Below, piece by piece: positions 1-7,055 of a DNA stretch of 13,779 bases. The DNA is from an uncultured Clostridia bacterium (GTDB lineage Bacteria > Bacillota > Clostridia > Christensenellales > Pumilibacteraceae). Positions within the stretch are counted from its first letter, which is position 1. The number at the start of each line of letters is the position of its first letter. Position numbers and translations under genes: made by a program. The notes beneath the pieces are model-generated. The model was not told the DNA's origin and ran no database searches. It saw nothing but the letters and a program-made list of their open reading frames with translations. The stretch lies in assembly GCA_947385185.1 (NCBI GenBank), contig CANDJX010000034.1, positions 1 through 13,779 of the forward strand, written 5' to 3'.

Positions 1-48
1 CGCGATTCCTGTAAGTGACTGGAGTTCAGACGTGTGCTCTTCCGATCT
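1..48. other. Illumina TruSeq adapter (artefact)
   Basis: Positions 15-48 are exactly the reverse complement of the TruSeq index-adapter sequence that begins AGATCGGAAGAGCACACG. Positions 7-14 (TCCTGTAA) are the reverse complement of the 8-base index, and 1-6 are the remainder of the flow-cell arm with a mismatch. The same adapter and index occur inverted at the right end. Translating this stretch gives the well-known artefact peptide MTGVQTCALPI. This is library sequence left on the contig, not biology, and should be trimmed. Confidence 0.98.
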
Positions 49-269
49 CCTATGCTGTCCGTGCTCATAGAGGGAAAACTCACGCCCGTAGAAATACCGA
101 GGAGCGTGAACGTATGTACGCCGAGCAGATCTCCCTGAAGAAAGTTTATAAGATCGGAGCATATCATGGGAATCAGAACTTCGAGAAAAACTTCCGCCGC
201 CACAAAAACCGGCGACAGAATACTCGGCAGTTTATACTCCCCGATACTCTTCATAAGAGTTTTTACCAT
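49..269 (-). CDS. N-terminal fragment of probable ABC exporter (membrane domain), cut by contig end
   Basis: The reading frame starts at ATG 269 and stays open into the adapter (73 codons and 2 bases). A strong Shine-Dalgarno, GCGGAGGAATATAA, directly precedes the ATG. The product begins MVKTLMKSIGEYKLPSILSP and continues through FVAAEVFLEVLIPMICSDLIN. This matches the start of half-size multidrug-type ABC exporters: a short basic, amphipathic lead, then transmembrane helix 1 ending in a P-x-x-x-[AS]-x-[IL]-I-[ND] motif. The residues after about 45 (FLQGDLLGVHTFTLLGISTG) fit the family less clearly, so the outermost ~100 bases could be chimeric. No ATP-binding domain is present in the fragment. 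The plus-strand frame through this stretch is an adapter-driven artefact. The start and strand are fairly secure; the family is inferred from the N-terminus alone. Confidence 0.55.
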
Positions 270-303
270 TTATATTCCTCCGCTTTAATTTCTTTATTTA
301 CGC

Positions 304-333
304 TTTAAGGGAGTTTATTCCTCCCGGCTTAAA
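304..333 (-). promoter_or_regulatory. Leader hairpin upstream of the ABC exporter gene
   Basis: Read on the minus strand, GGGAG (325-321) pairs with CTCCC (313-309) around a 7-base loop. An outer TTTAA/TTAAA pairing extends the stem across a 3-base bulge. The hairpin contains a second SD-like GGGAGGAATAAA that is not followed by a start codon, about 40 bases upstream of the true SD. It lacks a T run, so it is not a terminator. Role unknown; it may stabilise or regulate the leader. Confidence 0.4.
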
Positions 334-337
334 CGAA

Positions 338-367
338 TATTAAAATCCGGCATTTTATTGCCGGATT
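338..367 (-). terminator. Intrinsic terminator, minus strand
   Basis: A perfect 9-bp inverted repeat (AATCCGGCA 344-352 and TGCCGGATT 359-367) with a 6-base loop is followed on the minus strand by TTTTAATATT. The orientation fits termination of transcripts coming from the plsX side before they reach the ABC exporter gene. The U tract is short, so termination may be partial. On the plus strand no T run follows the stem. Confidence 0.6.
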
Positions 368-411
368 GGCTTACGCATATTATTTGGATAATTCCATATG
401 GGAATTACAAT

Positions 412-529
412 CCCCTCAGTCGCCTGCGGCGACAGCCTTGCCCAAACCTCGAGCACAGCTCTCGTCACGCTTTGGCTACAAACAGTTCACCGGACTGTTT
501 GCTTAACGCGTCGTGCACTTGCTAAGGGG
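412..529. repeat. Cloverleaf-like palindromic intergenic element A
   Basis: CCCCTCAG (412-419) pairs with CTAAGGGG (522-529) with one mismatch and closes a ~118-base domain. Inside are three further hairpins: GTCGCC-TGC-GGCGAC (419-433), GAGC-ACA-GCTC near 450-461, and AAACAGT/ACTGTTT (480-500), the last extended by two pairs to leave a 3-base loop. No open reading frame of note crosses it. The combination of terminal CCCCT/AGGGG with a GTCGCC..GGCGAC hairpin resembles dispersed intergenic repeats that I recall from gut Clostridia genomes. Only one copy lies in this window, so its repetitive nature is an inference. It could equally be a structured RNA. Confidence 0.5.
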
Positions 530-553
530 CGCCTCCATAAAGCTATTTCTTTA

Positions 554-709
554 TATAAGCCGCACAAGCTATGATGAGCGATTTGCGCGGCTTAGAAGCA
601 AGCAGTACAAGGCACTCGGCGGCGCGCGCGAGGGCGTGTACAAAACGTACATAACCGAAGCGCGCGTCCGCCGAGTAACGCAGTAATGCGCAGCTTATAA
701 GCCGCGCAA
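554..709. repeat. Structured intergenic element B with three copies of a 12-base word
   Basis: The element begins immediately after the plsX stop codon. The word TAAGCCGCGCAA occurs at 698-709, as its exact reverse complement at 583-594, and in direct orientation with one change (TAAGCCGCACAA) at 556-567. The middle copy can therefore pair with either outer copy, but not both. Between the inner and right copies sits a strong hairpin: ACTCGGCGG (614-622) pairs with CCGCCGAGT (668-676), then seven alternating G/C pairs after a one-base bulge, with TGTAC/GTACA (637-651) within its terminal loop. A CGCA-GTAA-TGCG hairpin (679-690) follows. No T run and no protein frame. It may be a MITE/REP-like mobile repeat or an RNA element in the plsX 3' UTR. 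Copy number cannot be judged from one window. Confidence 0.5.
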
Positions 710-1714
710 TTATTTACCCAGTTCTTTAAGTTTTGCCGTAATCCCCCCTACCATATCGGCGAGAATCATCGAGCGGACGAGCCCGACGGCGTTCGGCAGA
801 GTGCGCGCGTTCGCCGCGCCGTGAATTTTCAGAATAGGTTTGTTGCAACCGAGCAGCCATGCGCCGCCGTTCGAGTTATAATCGAAGTTTTCCATTACGT
901 CGGCAACCGCCCGTTCCGCAATCGGCATGACCTCGCCGGTCTGAACAAGCGTCCCGAGCCGCGCAAGTATTCCGTCGCTGACGAGCCGCGCCGTGCCTTC
1001 GATGCTTTTCAGAAGCACGTTGCCGACAAAGCCGTCGCAAACGAGGACGTCATAGTTTCCCGACAGCGCTTCGCGCGCTTCCATATTCCCGACGAAATTG
1101 ACGGGCATACGCTTTATAAGCGCGGTCGCTTCCGTGACGAGCGCGTTGCCTTTATGATCTTCCTCGCCCACGTTCACGATCGCCACGCGCGGGTTTTCAA
1201 TACCGTAAACACTTTTCATTACGCTCGTGCCGAGCAAAGAAAACTGAGCGAGATACTGCGGACGGCAGTCGGCGTTCGCGCCGCAATCGATAAGGCACAC
1301 GTGTCCGCCGCCCGCGGTCGGAAGAAGCGGAGCGAGCGCGGGACGGTCTATTCCTCTGATCCTTCCTACGATGAATATTCCGCAACACAGCACGGCGCCC
1401 GTAGATCCCGCGGAGATCATTCCCTGCGCTTCGGGGTCGGTTTTGAGCAGCGTCATGCCGCGGACAATGGACGAGTCCTTTTTCTGTCGCATGGCGACGG
1501 TCGGTACTTCGTTGTTGCCTATTATTTCTTTGGCGGGAAGTATTTCGAGGCGGTCGCGGTCGAACGAATATTTCCCGAGCTCGGCTTCGAGCAATCCGGG
1601 ATCTCCGGGCATGACGATCTTCACGTCCGGGTATGCGCCGACGGCGTCCGCCGTTCCTTTTATCAGATCCGCGGGATTATCCCCGCTGAACACGTCAACT
1701 ACGATTTTTATCAT
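710..1714 (-). CDS. plsX: Phosphate acyltransferase PlsX
   Basis: PlsX makes acyl-phosphate from acyl-ACP and inorganic phosphate at the inner face of the membrane; PlsY then uses it for the first acylation of glycerol-3-phosphate. The 334-residue product has the usual family length. Family landmarks are an N-terminal DVFSGDN (normally D-A-M-G-G-D), EVPTVAMRQKKDSSIVRG around residues 69-86, MISAGSTGAVL, CLIDCGANADCRPQYLAQF, NVGEEDHKGN, NFVGNMEARE and DVLVCDGFVGNVLLKSIEG. The variant N-terminal motif is mildly unusual. The ATG at 1714 overlaps the plsC stop (ATGA) and lies just after GAAGAAGGA, so translation is probably coupled to plsC. It is the last gene of a TetR-plsC-plsX operon, unlike the fapR-plsX-fabD arrangement of Bacillus. 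Confidence 0.95.
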   Translation of the reverse strand: MIKIVVDVFSGDNPADLIKGTADAVGAYPDVKIVMPGDPGLLEAELGKYSFDRDRLEILPAKEIIGNNEVPTVAMRQKKDSSIVRGMTLLKTDPEAQGMISAGSTGAVLCCGIFIVGRIRGIDRPALAPLLPTAGGGHVCLIDCGANADCRPQYLAQFSLLGTSVMKSVYGIENPRVAIVNVGEEDHKGNALVTEATALIKRMPVNFVGNMEAREALSGNYDVLVCDGFVGNVLLKSIEGTARLVSDGILARLGTLVQTGEVMPIAERAVADVMENFDYNSNGGAWLLGCNKPILKIHGAANARTLPNAVGLVRSMILADMVGGITAKLKELGK

Positions 1715-2421
1715 AATCCTTCTTCCGTGGGAACGGGATGTGTTTTATCCCATTCTTCGAGCTCGGGGCATTTTTCGCCCGCGGGGAGTCTGTTCTTCTT
1801 TTTCCAACGTCTGTTTCTGACTACGTCGTCGAATATCACTCTGAGCCGCGCGAACTCGTACTCGTAACGCGCTGTAAGTTTTTCCGCGCCCGCAGCGTTC
1901 GGCAATCTGCCTTTGGCTTCGCATATATCGATCGGCTTTCCTATGTACATATAGTTTTTTCGGAACAATTTCGGTTTGCGATAAAACAATACGGGAACTA
2001 CGGGAACGCCGCTCTTTGCCGCAAAGATCGCAAGCCCGCCTTTTATCGGCAACATCTCGGACGGGTCGCCGTGATTGCGCGTGCCTTCGGGGAATATAAC
2101 GATCTGACCGTCGTCCAGTACTTTGAAAATTTCGCGCATGACGGACAGTTCGGGCTTATCGCGGTCGATGAATATCACGCCGAAATGCGAAAGCAAAAAC
2201 CGCGGAACGGCTTTTTCCGAATATTCTTTCTTCCCGATATACCGCCGATAACCCGGAATATGCACCTGAATCAGAGGTATGTCGATACTCGAAAGGTGAT
2301 TCGCCGCATAGATGCAACTGTCTTTTTTCTTAATATTCTCTTTTCCGATGACTTTCGTCGGGAAAAACGGTCTGCCGAGAGTATATAAACATTTTCCGAA
2401 ATAGTAAAAAGGTTTACCCAT
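1711..2421 (-). CDS. plsC: 1-acyl-sn-glycerol-3-phosphate acyltransferase (PlsC family)
   Basis: PlsC adds the second acyl chain to lysophosphatidic acid, giving phosphatidic acid, the precursor of membrane phospholipids. The 236-residue protein carries the acyltransferase blocks in order: NHLSSID (residues 41-47, the catalytic H-x4-D), GVIFIDR (81-87, the glycerol-phosphate binding block), FPEGTR (110-115) and VPVVPV (about 138-143). The N-terminus is only weakly hydrophobic, consistent with monotopic attachment. The C-terminal ~50 residues are basic and hydrophilic (RNRRWKKKNR) and probably peripheral. The ATG at 2421 sits 3 bases after the stop of the TetR gene, with GGGGAG overlapping that stop as ribosome binding site. 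The 3' end overlaps plsX by 4 bases. Adjacent plsX strongly supports a glycerophospholipid role. Confidence 0.92.
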   Translation of the reverse strand: MGKPFYYFGKCLYTLGRPFFPTKVIGKENIKKKDSCIYAANHLSSIDIPLIQVHIPGYRRYIGKKEYSEKAVPRFLLSHFGVIFIDRDKPELSVMREIFKVLDDGQIVIFPEGTRNHGDPSEMLPIKGGLAIFAAKSGVPVVPVLFYRKPKLFRKNYMYIGKPIDICEAKGRLPNAAGAEKLTARYEYEFARLRVIFDDVVRNRRWKKKNRLPAGEKCPELEEWDKTHPVPTEEGL

Positions 2422-2424
2422 ATC

Positions 2425-3036
2425 TTACTCCCCGACGTCCGCGATCGAAGCATCTCCGAACAACATTTCCGTAAGCGCTTCGGTCTGTATTTCGTAAGCG
2501 TTGCGCTTGCCGAGTATGACGTGAAGCGTCATTCCGAACACCGCGTAAACCGCGATCTCGGAAACGTAATCCACCGGAACGCCTTTGAACGTCTTTTGCT
2601 TTTGTTCGTCTTTGATTATGTATTTCTGAACGAGCAAATTAAGCTCGCGGAACAACCCGTAGATGTAGATCCTTATGCCCTTGTTCCACATCGCCTGAAC
2701 GGTAAAATCGAGAAGCAGTTTCATAAGTTCGGGCTCGCGGGCTATTTTGTCTTTCATGTAATCGACGAGCGCGGTAAAATTCTCCTTTCGACCGCCGCCT
2801 TTGGCAAACAATGCTTTGAGTTCGTCGATAAGCCTGCGCACCGCCGTGTCGATAACCGTGCGGTACAGCTTGTCTTTCGTCTTATAATAATAGTTGAGCT
2901 GGCTGAGCGCGACTCCCGCTTCGGACGCGATTTCACGCGTCGTCACGTCCGCATAACCTTTGCTCGCAAGCAATCTGTACGCGGTGGAAAGAATCGCGTC
3001 CTCGGCGGCAACGCTCTTAACGCTTTTTTTCGTCAC
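2425..3036 (-). CDS. TetR/AcrR-family transcriptional regulator
   Basis: A 203-residue protein with a typical TetR N-terminal DNA-binding domain: helices around AILSTAYRLLASKGYADVTT (14-33) followed by the helix-turn-helix REIASEAGVALSQLNYYYKT (34-53) and KDKLY. The C-terminal ligand/dimer domain (about 60-200) is divergent, as usual. The start is GTG at 3036, preceded six bases earlier by GAGG; there is no in-frame ATG nearby. It heads the operon with plsC and plsX and is separated from plsC by 3 bases, so it probably controls phospholipid synthesis and itself, perhaps sensing an acyl compound; that is inference. It is not FapR, which has a different fold. A 16-bp near-palindrome overlaps its own promoter. 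Confidence 0.9.
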   Translation of the reverse strand: MTKKSVKSVAAEDAILSTAYRLLASKGYADVTTREIASEAGVALSQLNYYYKTKDKLYRTVIDTAVRRLIDELKALFAKGGGRKENFTALVDYMKDKIAREPELMKLLLDFTVQAMWNKGIRIYIYGLFRELNLLVQKYIIKDEQKQKTFKGVPVDYVSEIAVYAVFGMTLHVILGKRNAYEIQTEALTEMLFGDASIADVGE

Positions 3037-3072
3037 TTAAGACCTCGCTTCTTTCGGCGGCTGTCCGCGCGA

Positions 3073-3113
3073 AAAATCATATAATTTTACCATACCGAGG
3101 CGGCTTTAGTCAA
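3073..3113 (-). promoter_or_regulatory. Promoter and candidate TetR operator of the plsC-plsX operon
   Basis: On the minus strand, TTGACT (3113-3108) and TAAAAT (3089-3084) form a sigma-A-type promoter with an 18-bp spacer. The expected start is near 3077, about 40 bases upstream of the GTG. The 16-mer AAAATTATATGATTTT (3088-3073) is a palindrome apart from one mismatched pair. It overlaps the -10 box and the start site, the classic place for a TetR-type repressor site. The -35 box overlaps the last codons and stop of popT, so there is no room for a popT terminator here. Confidence 0.6.
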
Positions 3114-4074
3114 CCTCTTGAACGACGGCTTTTTCTTTTTCCTTAATTTCCCTCTCTTTTTTCATCGTAAACATACAGAACGTAAACGTAGCGGCAAAAC
3201 CGATTGCGAATAACGTTATTGCAAGAACGACCTGAAGCGGAATCGGAAGCTCCGGATTTATAAGCATGGTCTGAGCCTGCTTATAGTATATCGAAAATAC
3301 CGAACCGACGATAAATCCCATGATTGCGTAATACGTGCCTTTCGGAAATTTACGGAGCAAGGCGCGCATTATGAACGCTATCGTAAAGAACCCGATTATT
3401 ATGCCTATGCCGAAAGCGAGCAGAATAAGCGCGTTGTGCCAGAAACCGTTGAAAGCGATAAGGTCGGTCCCCGCTTTTATCACGTCGTCGTAAAAGCCGA
3501 AGATCATCGCTATCATGGAACCGGATATACCCGGGACTATGCAACCCGCCGCGGCAAGCGCGCCAACTCCGGCAAGCGCGAGATATACGGGAAAAGGCGC
3601 GTCGTCCATACCGCCCGTACCGATAGCCGGAATAAAGCAGATGCCCACGGCGAACGCGCACGCAAGAATAAGCGCGACGATATGTCCGATTCCCGGTCTG
3701 CCGCCCGCGTCGCGGATTATCGGAGGCATTCCCCCGAGCATAAGCCCGACGAAAAGACATATGAGCGGAAGCGGTATATACTCGAAACCGAGCCTGATCG
3801 GAACGATAAGCGCGACAACGCCTATGAGTATACCGAGCACGAAGGGCAAAAGATAAAAGAAATTCTTTTTGAAATGTCTGAACAGTCCGGCAATTGCGTC
3901 GATAAAACCGTTATATATGCCGAGAACGACGGCTATCGTTCCGCCCGAAAAGCCGGGAATAATCACGGCAACGCCCATGACAAAGCCTTTTATCATGTCG
4001 ATAAAAAAGCTTTTGGGCGTCCTTCTCTCTGTTGTCTGTACGGTGTTTTCTTCCATGACGGTGCTGTTTTCCAT
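3106..4074 (-). CDS. popT: DUF368 membrane protein, undecaprenyl-phosphate translocase PopT
   Basis: DUF368 proteins (PopT) return undecaprenyl phosphate from the outer to the inner leaflet, recycling the lipid carrier for peptidoglycan and other envelope polymers. The 322-residue polytopic protein shows the family's internal duplication. IIPGFSGGTIAVVLGIYNGF (38-57) in the first half is mirrored by IVPGISGSMIAMIFGFYDDV (179-198) in the second, each with P-G-x-S-G at a helix break. About eight to ten hydrophobic segments follow a hydrophilic ~22-residue N-terminus. A charged KKEREIKEKEK tail ends it. No Shine-Dalgarno precedes the ATG at 4074 or the alternative ATG at 4056. A TATAAT box ends 6 bases upstream of 4074, so the transcript may be leaderless, or start from a second promoter ~50 bases upstream. 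It appears to be monocistronic. Confidence 0.85.
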   Translation of the reverse strand: MENSTVMEENTVQTTERRTPKSFFIDMIKGFVMGVAVIIPGFSGGTIAVVLGIYNGFIDAIAGLFRHFKKNFFYLLPFVLGILIGVVALIVPIRLGFEYIPLPLICLFVGLMLGGMPPIIRDAGGRPGIGHIVALILACAFAVGICFIPAIGTGGMDDAPFPVYLALAGVGALAAAGCIVPGISGSMIAMIFGFYDDVIKAGTDLIAFNGFWHNALILLAFGIGIIIGFFTIAFIMRALLRKFPKGTYYAIMGFIVGSVFSIYYKQAQTMLINPELPIPLQVVLAITLFAIGFAATFTFCMFTMKKEREIKEKEKAVVQEVD

Positions 4075-4080
4075 AAGATT

Positions 4081-4159
4081 ATTATATTCAGCCGCGCCGA
4101 ATTTATCACGCGATTGCGCTTGCGGGTATAATTATAACAGATACGCCCGTGAATGTAAA
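4081..4159 (-). promoter_or_regulatory. Tandem promoters of popT
   Basis: The distal promoter is TTTACA (4159-4154), a 17-bp spacer and TATAAT (4136-4131), with a predicted start near 4124. The proximal candidate is TATAAT (4086-4081) with a weaker GTGATA (4109-4104) at 17 bp. Its predicted start falls on or beside the A of the popT ATG (4074). No SD and no terminator hairpin with a T run is visible between the AEC-permease stop (4179) and popT. Confidence 0.55.
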
Positions 4160-4178
4160 ACGATTGAAAGGCAAATTC

Positions 4179-5189
4179 TTACGCTATAGCCGTCGCAAGC
4201 GTAAGAAACAACGGCACGGTAACGACGGATAATAACGTCGTAGCCATAACGCACTCGCTCGCGAGCAGAGAATCGCCGTCGAACCGTTCGGCAAACGCGA
4301 GAGCCGTCGTCGCCGCCGGCATTGCCGCCATGACGGTCATCGCGAGCACGAACGGCAATCCGACGTCGGGCAGTAAGCTGAGGAGCAGACATATCCCGAC
4401 GGTGACAAGCGGGACTGCGACGAGTTTGACGGCGGAAGAAACGTAAACGTATTTGCACTTTATCATGTGCTTGAAACTCGAGTCCGCCACGCGTATTCCG
4501 AATATGCACATCGATACGGGAACGCAGATATTATACAGATAAGTGATGAGCGAGCCGATCTGAGTGATCTCGAAATCGCCGATAACGATCGGGTCGAGAA
4601 GCGAAACGCCGGTAAGAGTGAAAGGAAGCGCGGCAAGCGTCGCGATCGTGCACGGGTTCAGGAGCGCCTTTTTCGCCATAAGTTTTTTGGTCGGCGCGGC
4701 GCCGTACAGCATTGTGCCGAGCGTCCAGTTCAACAGATTGAACACGACGTTGAATACCGTAACGTAAAGCATGGCTTCGCTTACCGCCGCGGCTGTCGCG
4801 CCCTCGAACGCGTCGCAGTATTCTATCGCTATGCGCGTGATCGGGATCCCGAGAAAGCCGCAGTTCGAGAACACCGCGGCGAACGATGCGGCGGCTTTCT
4901 TCCCCGCGTCGGTCGAGCGGCGGAACGCGATACGCACGCTTACGTACGCGATCAGGTGAATGAGAACGCTCAAAAGCACGCACATGAGAAAGGCGAGCGG
5001 CTTAACCAGTTCGATTTCCACCGTCATCATACAATAGAATATCATTGCCGGCGTGCCGATATAAATGAGTACGCTCGACAGGTCTTTTGCCGCCGTGTCC
5101 GAAACGAGCCCGACTTTACGCAGAATAAAGCCGGGAACGAGGAGCGCGACGAGCATGAGCGTACTTAAAAAAGTCGACAGAAAATACAT
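4179..5189 (-). CDS. AEC-family transporter (auxin efflux carrier type permease)
   Basis: A 336-residue polytopic membrane protein with about ten transmembrane helices in the two five-helix halves of the AEC family. Family marks are VPGFILRKVGLVSD near the N-terminus, FSNCGFLGIPI (the N-x-G-F-L-G-x-P block) in helix 4, and the central NPCTIATLAALPF. Bacterial members export or import organic anions such as malate; the substrate here cannot be told. The start chosen is ATG 5189 (MYFLSTFLSTLM), six bases after GAGGG. An in-frame upstream extension lies inside the U32 gene and is basic and unlikely. Only one base separates it from the stop of the trhP-like gene, so the two are surely co-transcribed, although no functional link to tRNA modification is evident. 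Confidence 0.88.
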   Translation of the reverse strand: MYFLSTFLSTLMLVALLVPGFILRKVGLVSDTAAKDLSSVLIYIGTPAMIFYCMMTVEIELVKPLAFLMCVLLSVLIHLIAYVSVRIAFRRSTDAGKKAAASFAAVFSNCGFLGIPITRIAIEYCDAFEGATAAAVSEAMLYVTVFNVVFNLLNWTLGTMLYGAAPTKKLMAKKALLNPCTIATLAALPFTLTGVSLLDPIVIGDFEITQIGSLITYLYNICVPVSMCIFGIRVADSSFKHMIKCKYVYVSSAVKLVAVPLVTVGICLLLSLLPDVGLPFVLAMTVMAAMPAATTALAFAERFDGDSLLASECVMATTLLSVVTVPLFLTLATAIA

Positions 5190-5190
5190 A

Positions 5191-6393
5191 TTACACCCTC
5201 TTTCTGAGTATGTCGTAAGGCGCGAGCGGCAGATCGGTACGGATACGCACTTTCGCCTGCACTTTATCGGCAACTTTTATTTCTTTGCCTTCGGAGTCCG
5301 TCATTCCGGTCACGGTCAGAGTTTTGCCGAAACACTTCCCCGACGACAGCACTTCGAGCTCGTCGCCGACGGCGAAACGATTGCGCATTTCGACTTCGGC
5401 GTAACCGTTTCCGCTCCCGAGCACGTTTGCGATAAAAACGTGCGTGGCTGTCGGTCTGAGCTCGCCCGTCCCGCCGCCTTTTTCGCCGTAATAAAACCCG
5501 GTGGTGTATCCGCGATGACTCACTTTTTCCGTTTCGACAAGAAGCGACTTGTCGAACGGTCTGCCCGAAAGCGCGTCGTCGAGCGCGCGGCGGTACGCGT
5601 TGGTTATTCCCGCGACGTAATACTCCGTCTTGACTCTGCCCTCGATCTTAAACGACGTAACTCCCGCCGCAATCAGGTCGCCGAGGTGCTCTATCATACA
5701 AAGGTCTTTACCCGAAAGAATATAAGTCCCTCTGCCGTCCTCCTCGATCCCGATCCTTTCGTTCCGCGATTTTTCGATCAGATCGTATTCCCAGCGGCAA
5801 CACTGCACGCACTCGCCCTTATTCCCCGCGCGGTCGGTAAAGTACGAAGAAAGCAGGCAACGACCCGAATACGCTATACACATCGCGCCGTGAACGAACG
5901 CCTCGAGTTCTATGTCCTCGGGCAGCGCCGAACGTATGCGCGAGATTTCCGCGATCGAAGTTTCGCGTGCAAGCACTATGCGTTTCGCGCCCAGCTTCGC
6001 CCAGGACTTTGCCGCCGCCGAATTGGTGACGTTCGCCTGCGTGCTGACGTGGAGTTCGAGAGACGGCGCCGCTTCGCGAACAAGAGAAAAGACGCCGATA
6101 TCGCTTACGATAACGCCGTCCGCGCCAGCGCGTTCGAGCGTGCGGGCATAAGAAGGTATGCCGTCGAGGTCGGACTCGTCGGCGTAGATATTGACCGTTA
6201 TGTACAGTTTTTTGCCGAGCGCGTGCGCATAAGCCGCCGCTTCGGCGATTTCCTCGTCGGAGAAATTGTCGGCGTAAGCTCTGAGACCGAACTTTTTGCC
6301 GGCGATATACGCCGCGTCCGCTCCGTATGCGAAAGCCGTTTTGAGTTTGTTCATATTCCCCGCAGGGGATAAAATTTCGATTTTCGGTTTCAT
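5191..6393 (-). CDS. trhP: Peptidase U32 family protein, tRNA uridine-34 5-hydroxylation (TrhP)
   Basis: Despite the family name, U32 proteins of this type (YegQ/YrrO, TrhP) act in prephenate-dependent formation of 5-hydroxyuridine at the tRNA wobble position. The 400-residue product opens with KIEILSPAGN (4-13) and keeps a TIM-barrel-like pattern. It contains the U32 signature ELEAFVHGAMCIAYSGRC (162-179). Cys172, Cys179, Cys195 and Cys198/199 form a cluster suited to an iron-sulfur site. A C-terminal small beta-domain (about 325-400, ending PLAPYDILRKRV) is present. It lies 14 bases downstream of trmR, whose product methylates the 5-hydroxyl, which strongly supports TrhP rather than another U32 branch. 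B. subtilis has two paralogues (YrrN, YrrO); only one is encoded here. The SD is weak: a TAAGG overlapping the trmR stop. The ATG at 6393 matches the family start. Confidence 0.85.
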   Translation of the reverse strand: MKPKIEILSPAGNMNKLKTAFAYGADAAYIAGKKFGLRAYADNFSDEEIAEAAAYAHALGKKLYITVNIYADESDLDGIPSYARTLERAGADGVIVSDIGVFSLVREAAPSLELHVSTQANVTNSAAAKSWAKLGAKRIVLARETSIAEISRIRSALPEDIELEAFVHGAMCIAYSGRCLLSSYFTDRAGNKGECVQCCRWEYDLIEKSRNERIGIEEDGRGTYILSGKDLCMIEHLGDLIAAGVTSFKIEGRVKTEYYVAGITNAYRRALDDALSGRPFDKSLLVETEKVSHRGYTTGFYYGEKGGGTGELRPTATHVFIANVLGSGNGYAEVEMRNRFAVGDELEVLSSGKCFGKTLTVTGMTDSEGKEIKVADKVQAKVRIRTDLPLAPYDILRKRV

Positions 6394-6407
6394 TTGTTCG
6401 ATATGCC

Positions 6408-7055
6408 TTAAAAGGGCTTCCTTACCGAAAGGCTCATTCCGTCGCCTACCGGAAGCACCGACGTTATCAGGCGGGGATCGCTCGTGACGTCGTGCATGAA
6501 AATTTCAAGACGGTCGTATATCGTCCGTTTTTCGGGCGGAACTTCGCGCGCGCCCGACATTCGTCCGCTGTACAGTACGTTGTCGCAAAGCAGTACGCCG
6601 CCCGCGGGAAGCAGATCGACGAGATGAGGCAGAAGTTCGTAATACCTTCCTTTCGGTCCGTCGAGAAAAATCAGTTCGAACCTGCCTTCTACCATCGGAA
6701 CGACGTCTGACACGTCGCCCGCGAGGATACGTACTCTGTCGCCCGCGCCGTACTTAGCAAAATTCTTTCTCGCTCTCTCAAGCGCGGCTTCGTCGAAATC
6801 GACCGTATACAGGCGCGCAGACGAATTCATAAGCATAATCAGTCCGCTGTAGCCTATCGCCGTCCCTATTTCGAGAATACGACTCGGACGAACCATACGC
6901 GTTACGATTTTCAAGAGCTGCGCGCCCGTGTCGCTCACGATCGGCACGCCGAACTTTTCGGCTTCGCGTTTGACTTCGGCAGGTCCGGGCGGTTCGGAAT
7001 TTTCCAGCAGTTTCAGAAGATAATCTTCGGTTTTGTCATGCTCGTAAAAACTCAT
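6408..7055 (-). CDS. trmR: tRNA 5-hydroxyuridine methyltransferase TrmR (YrrM-like)
   Basis: An S-adenosylmethionine-dependent O-methyltransferase of the catechol-OMT-like family that converts ho5U34 to mo5U34 in tRNA. In 215 residues it has motif I ILEIGTAIGYSG (60-71), the acidic YTVDFDE (83-89) that contacts SAM ribose, and the metal-binding set Asp132 (FLDGPKGRY), Asp158 and Asn159 (LLCDN). A flexible N-terminus and the insertion SGRMSGAREVPPEKR near the active site are also typical. The ATG at 7055 overlaps the rnjA stop (ATGA) with only a weak G-rich SD, so it is probably translated by coupling to RNase J. With the downstream U32 gene it forms a complete two-step wobble-uridine pathway. 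A generic small-molecule OMT is possible but less likely given this neighbour. Confidence 0.87.
   Translation of the reverse strand: MSFYEHDKTEDYLLKLLENSEPPGPAEVKREAEKFGVPIVSDTGAQLLKIVTRMVRPSRILEIGTAIGYSGLIMLMNSSARLYTVDFDEAALERARKNFAKYGAGDRVRILAGDVSDVVPMVEGRFELIFLDGPKGRYYELLPHLVDLLPAGGVLLCDNVLYSGRMSGAREVPPEKRTIYDRLEIFMHDVTSDPRLITSVLPVGDGMSLSVRKPF

Noticed and set aside
15..308. 97-residue plus-strand ORF at the left end
   Set aside because: It starts inside the Illumina adapter (MTGVQTCALPI artefact) and is antisense to the ABC exporter start, which has a strong SD.
400..710. CRISPR array
   Set aside because: The repeated words are only 12 bases, vary in orientation and are unevenly spaced; no cas genes are nearby.
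5065..6372. 435-residue plus-strand ORF
   Set aside because: Shadow of the U32/AEC genes; no recognisable motifs and very Arg-rich.
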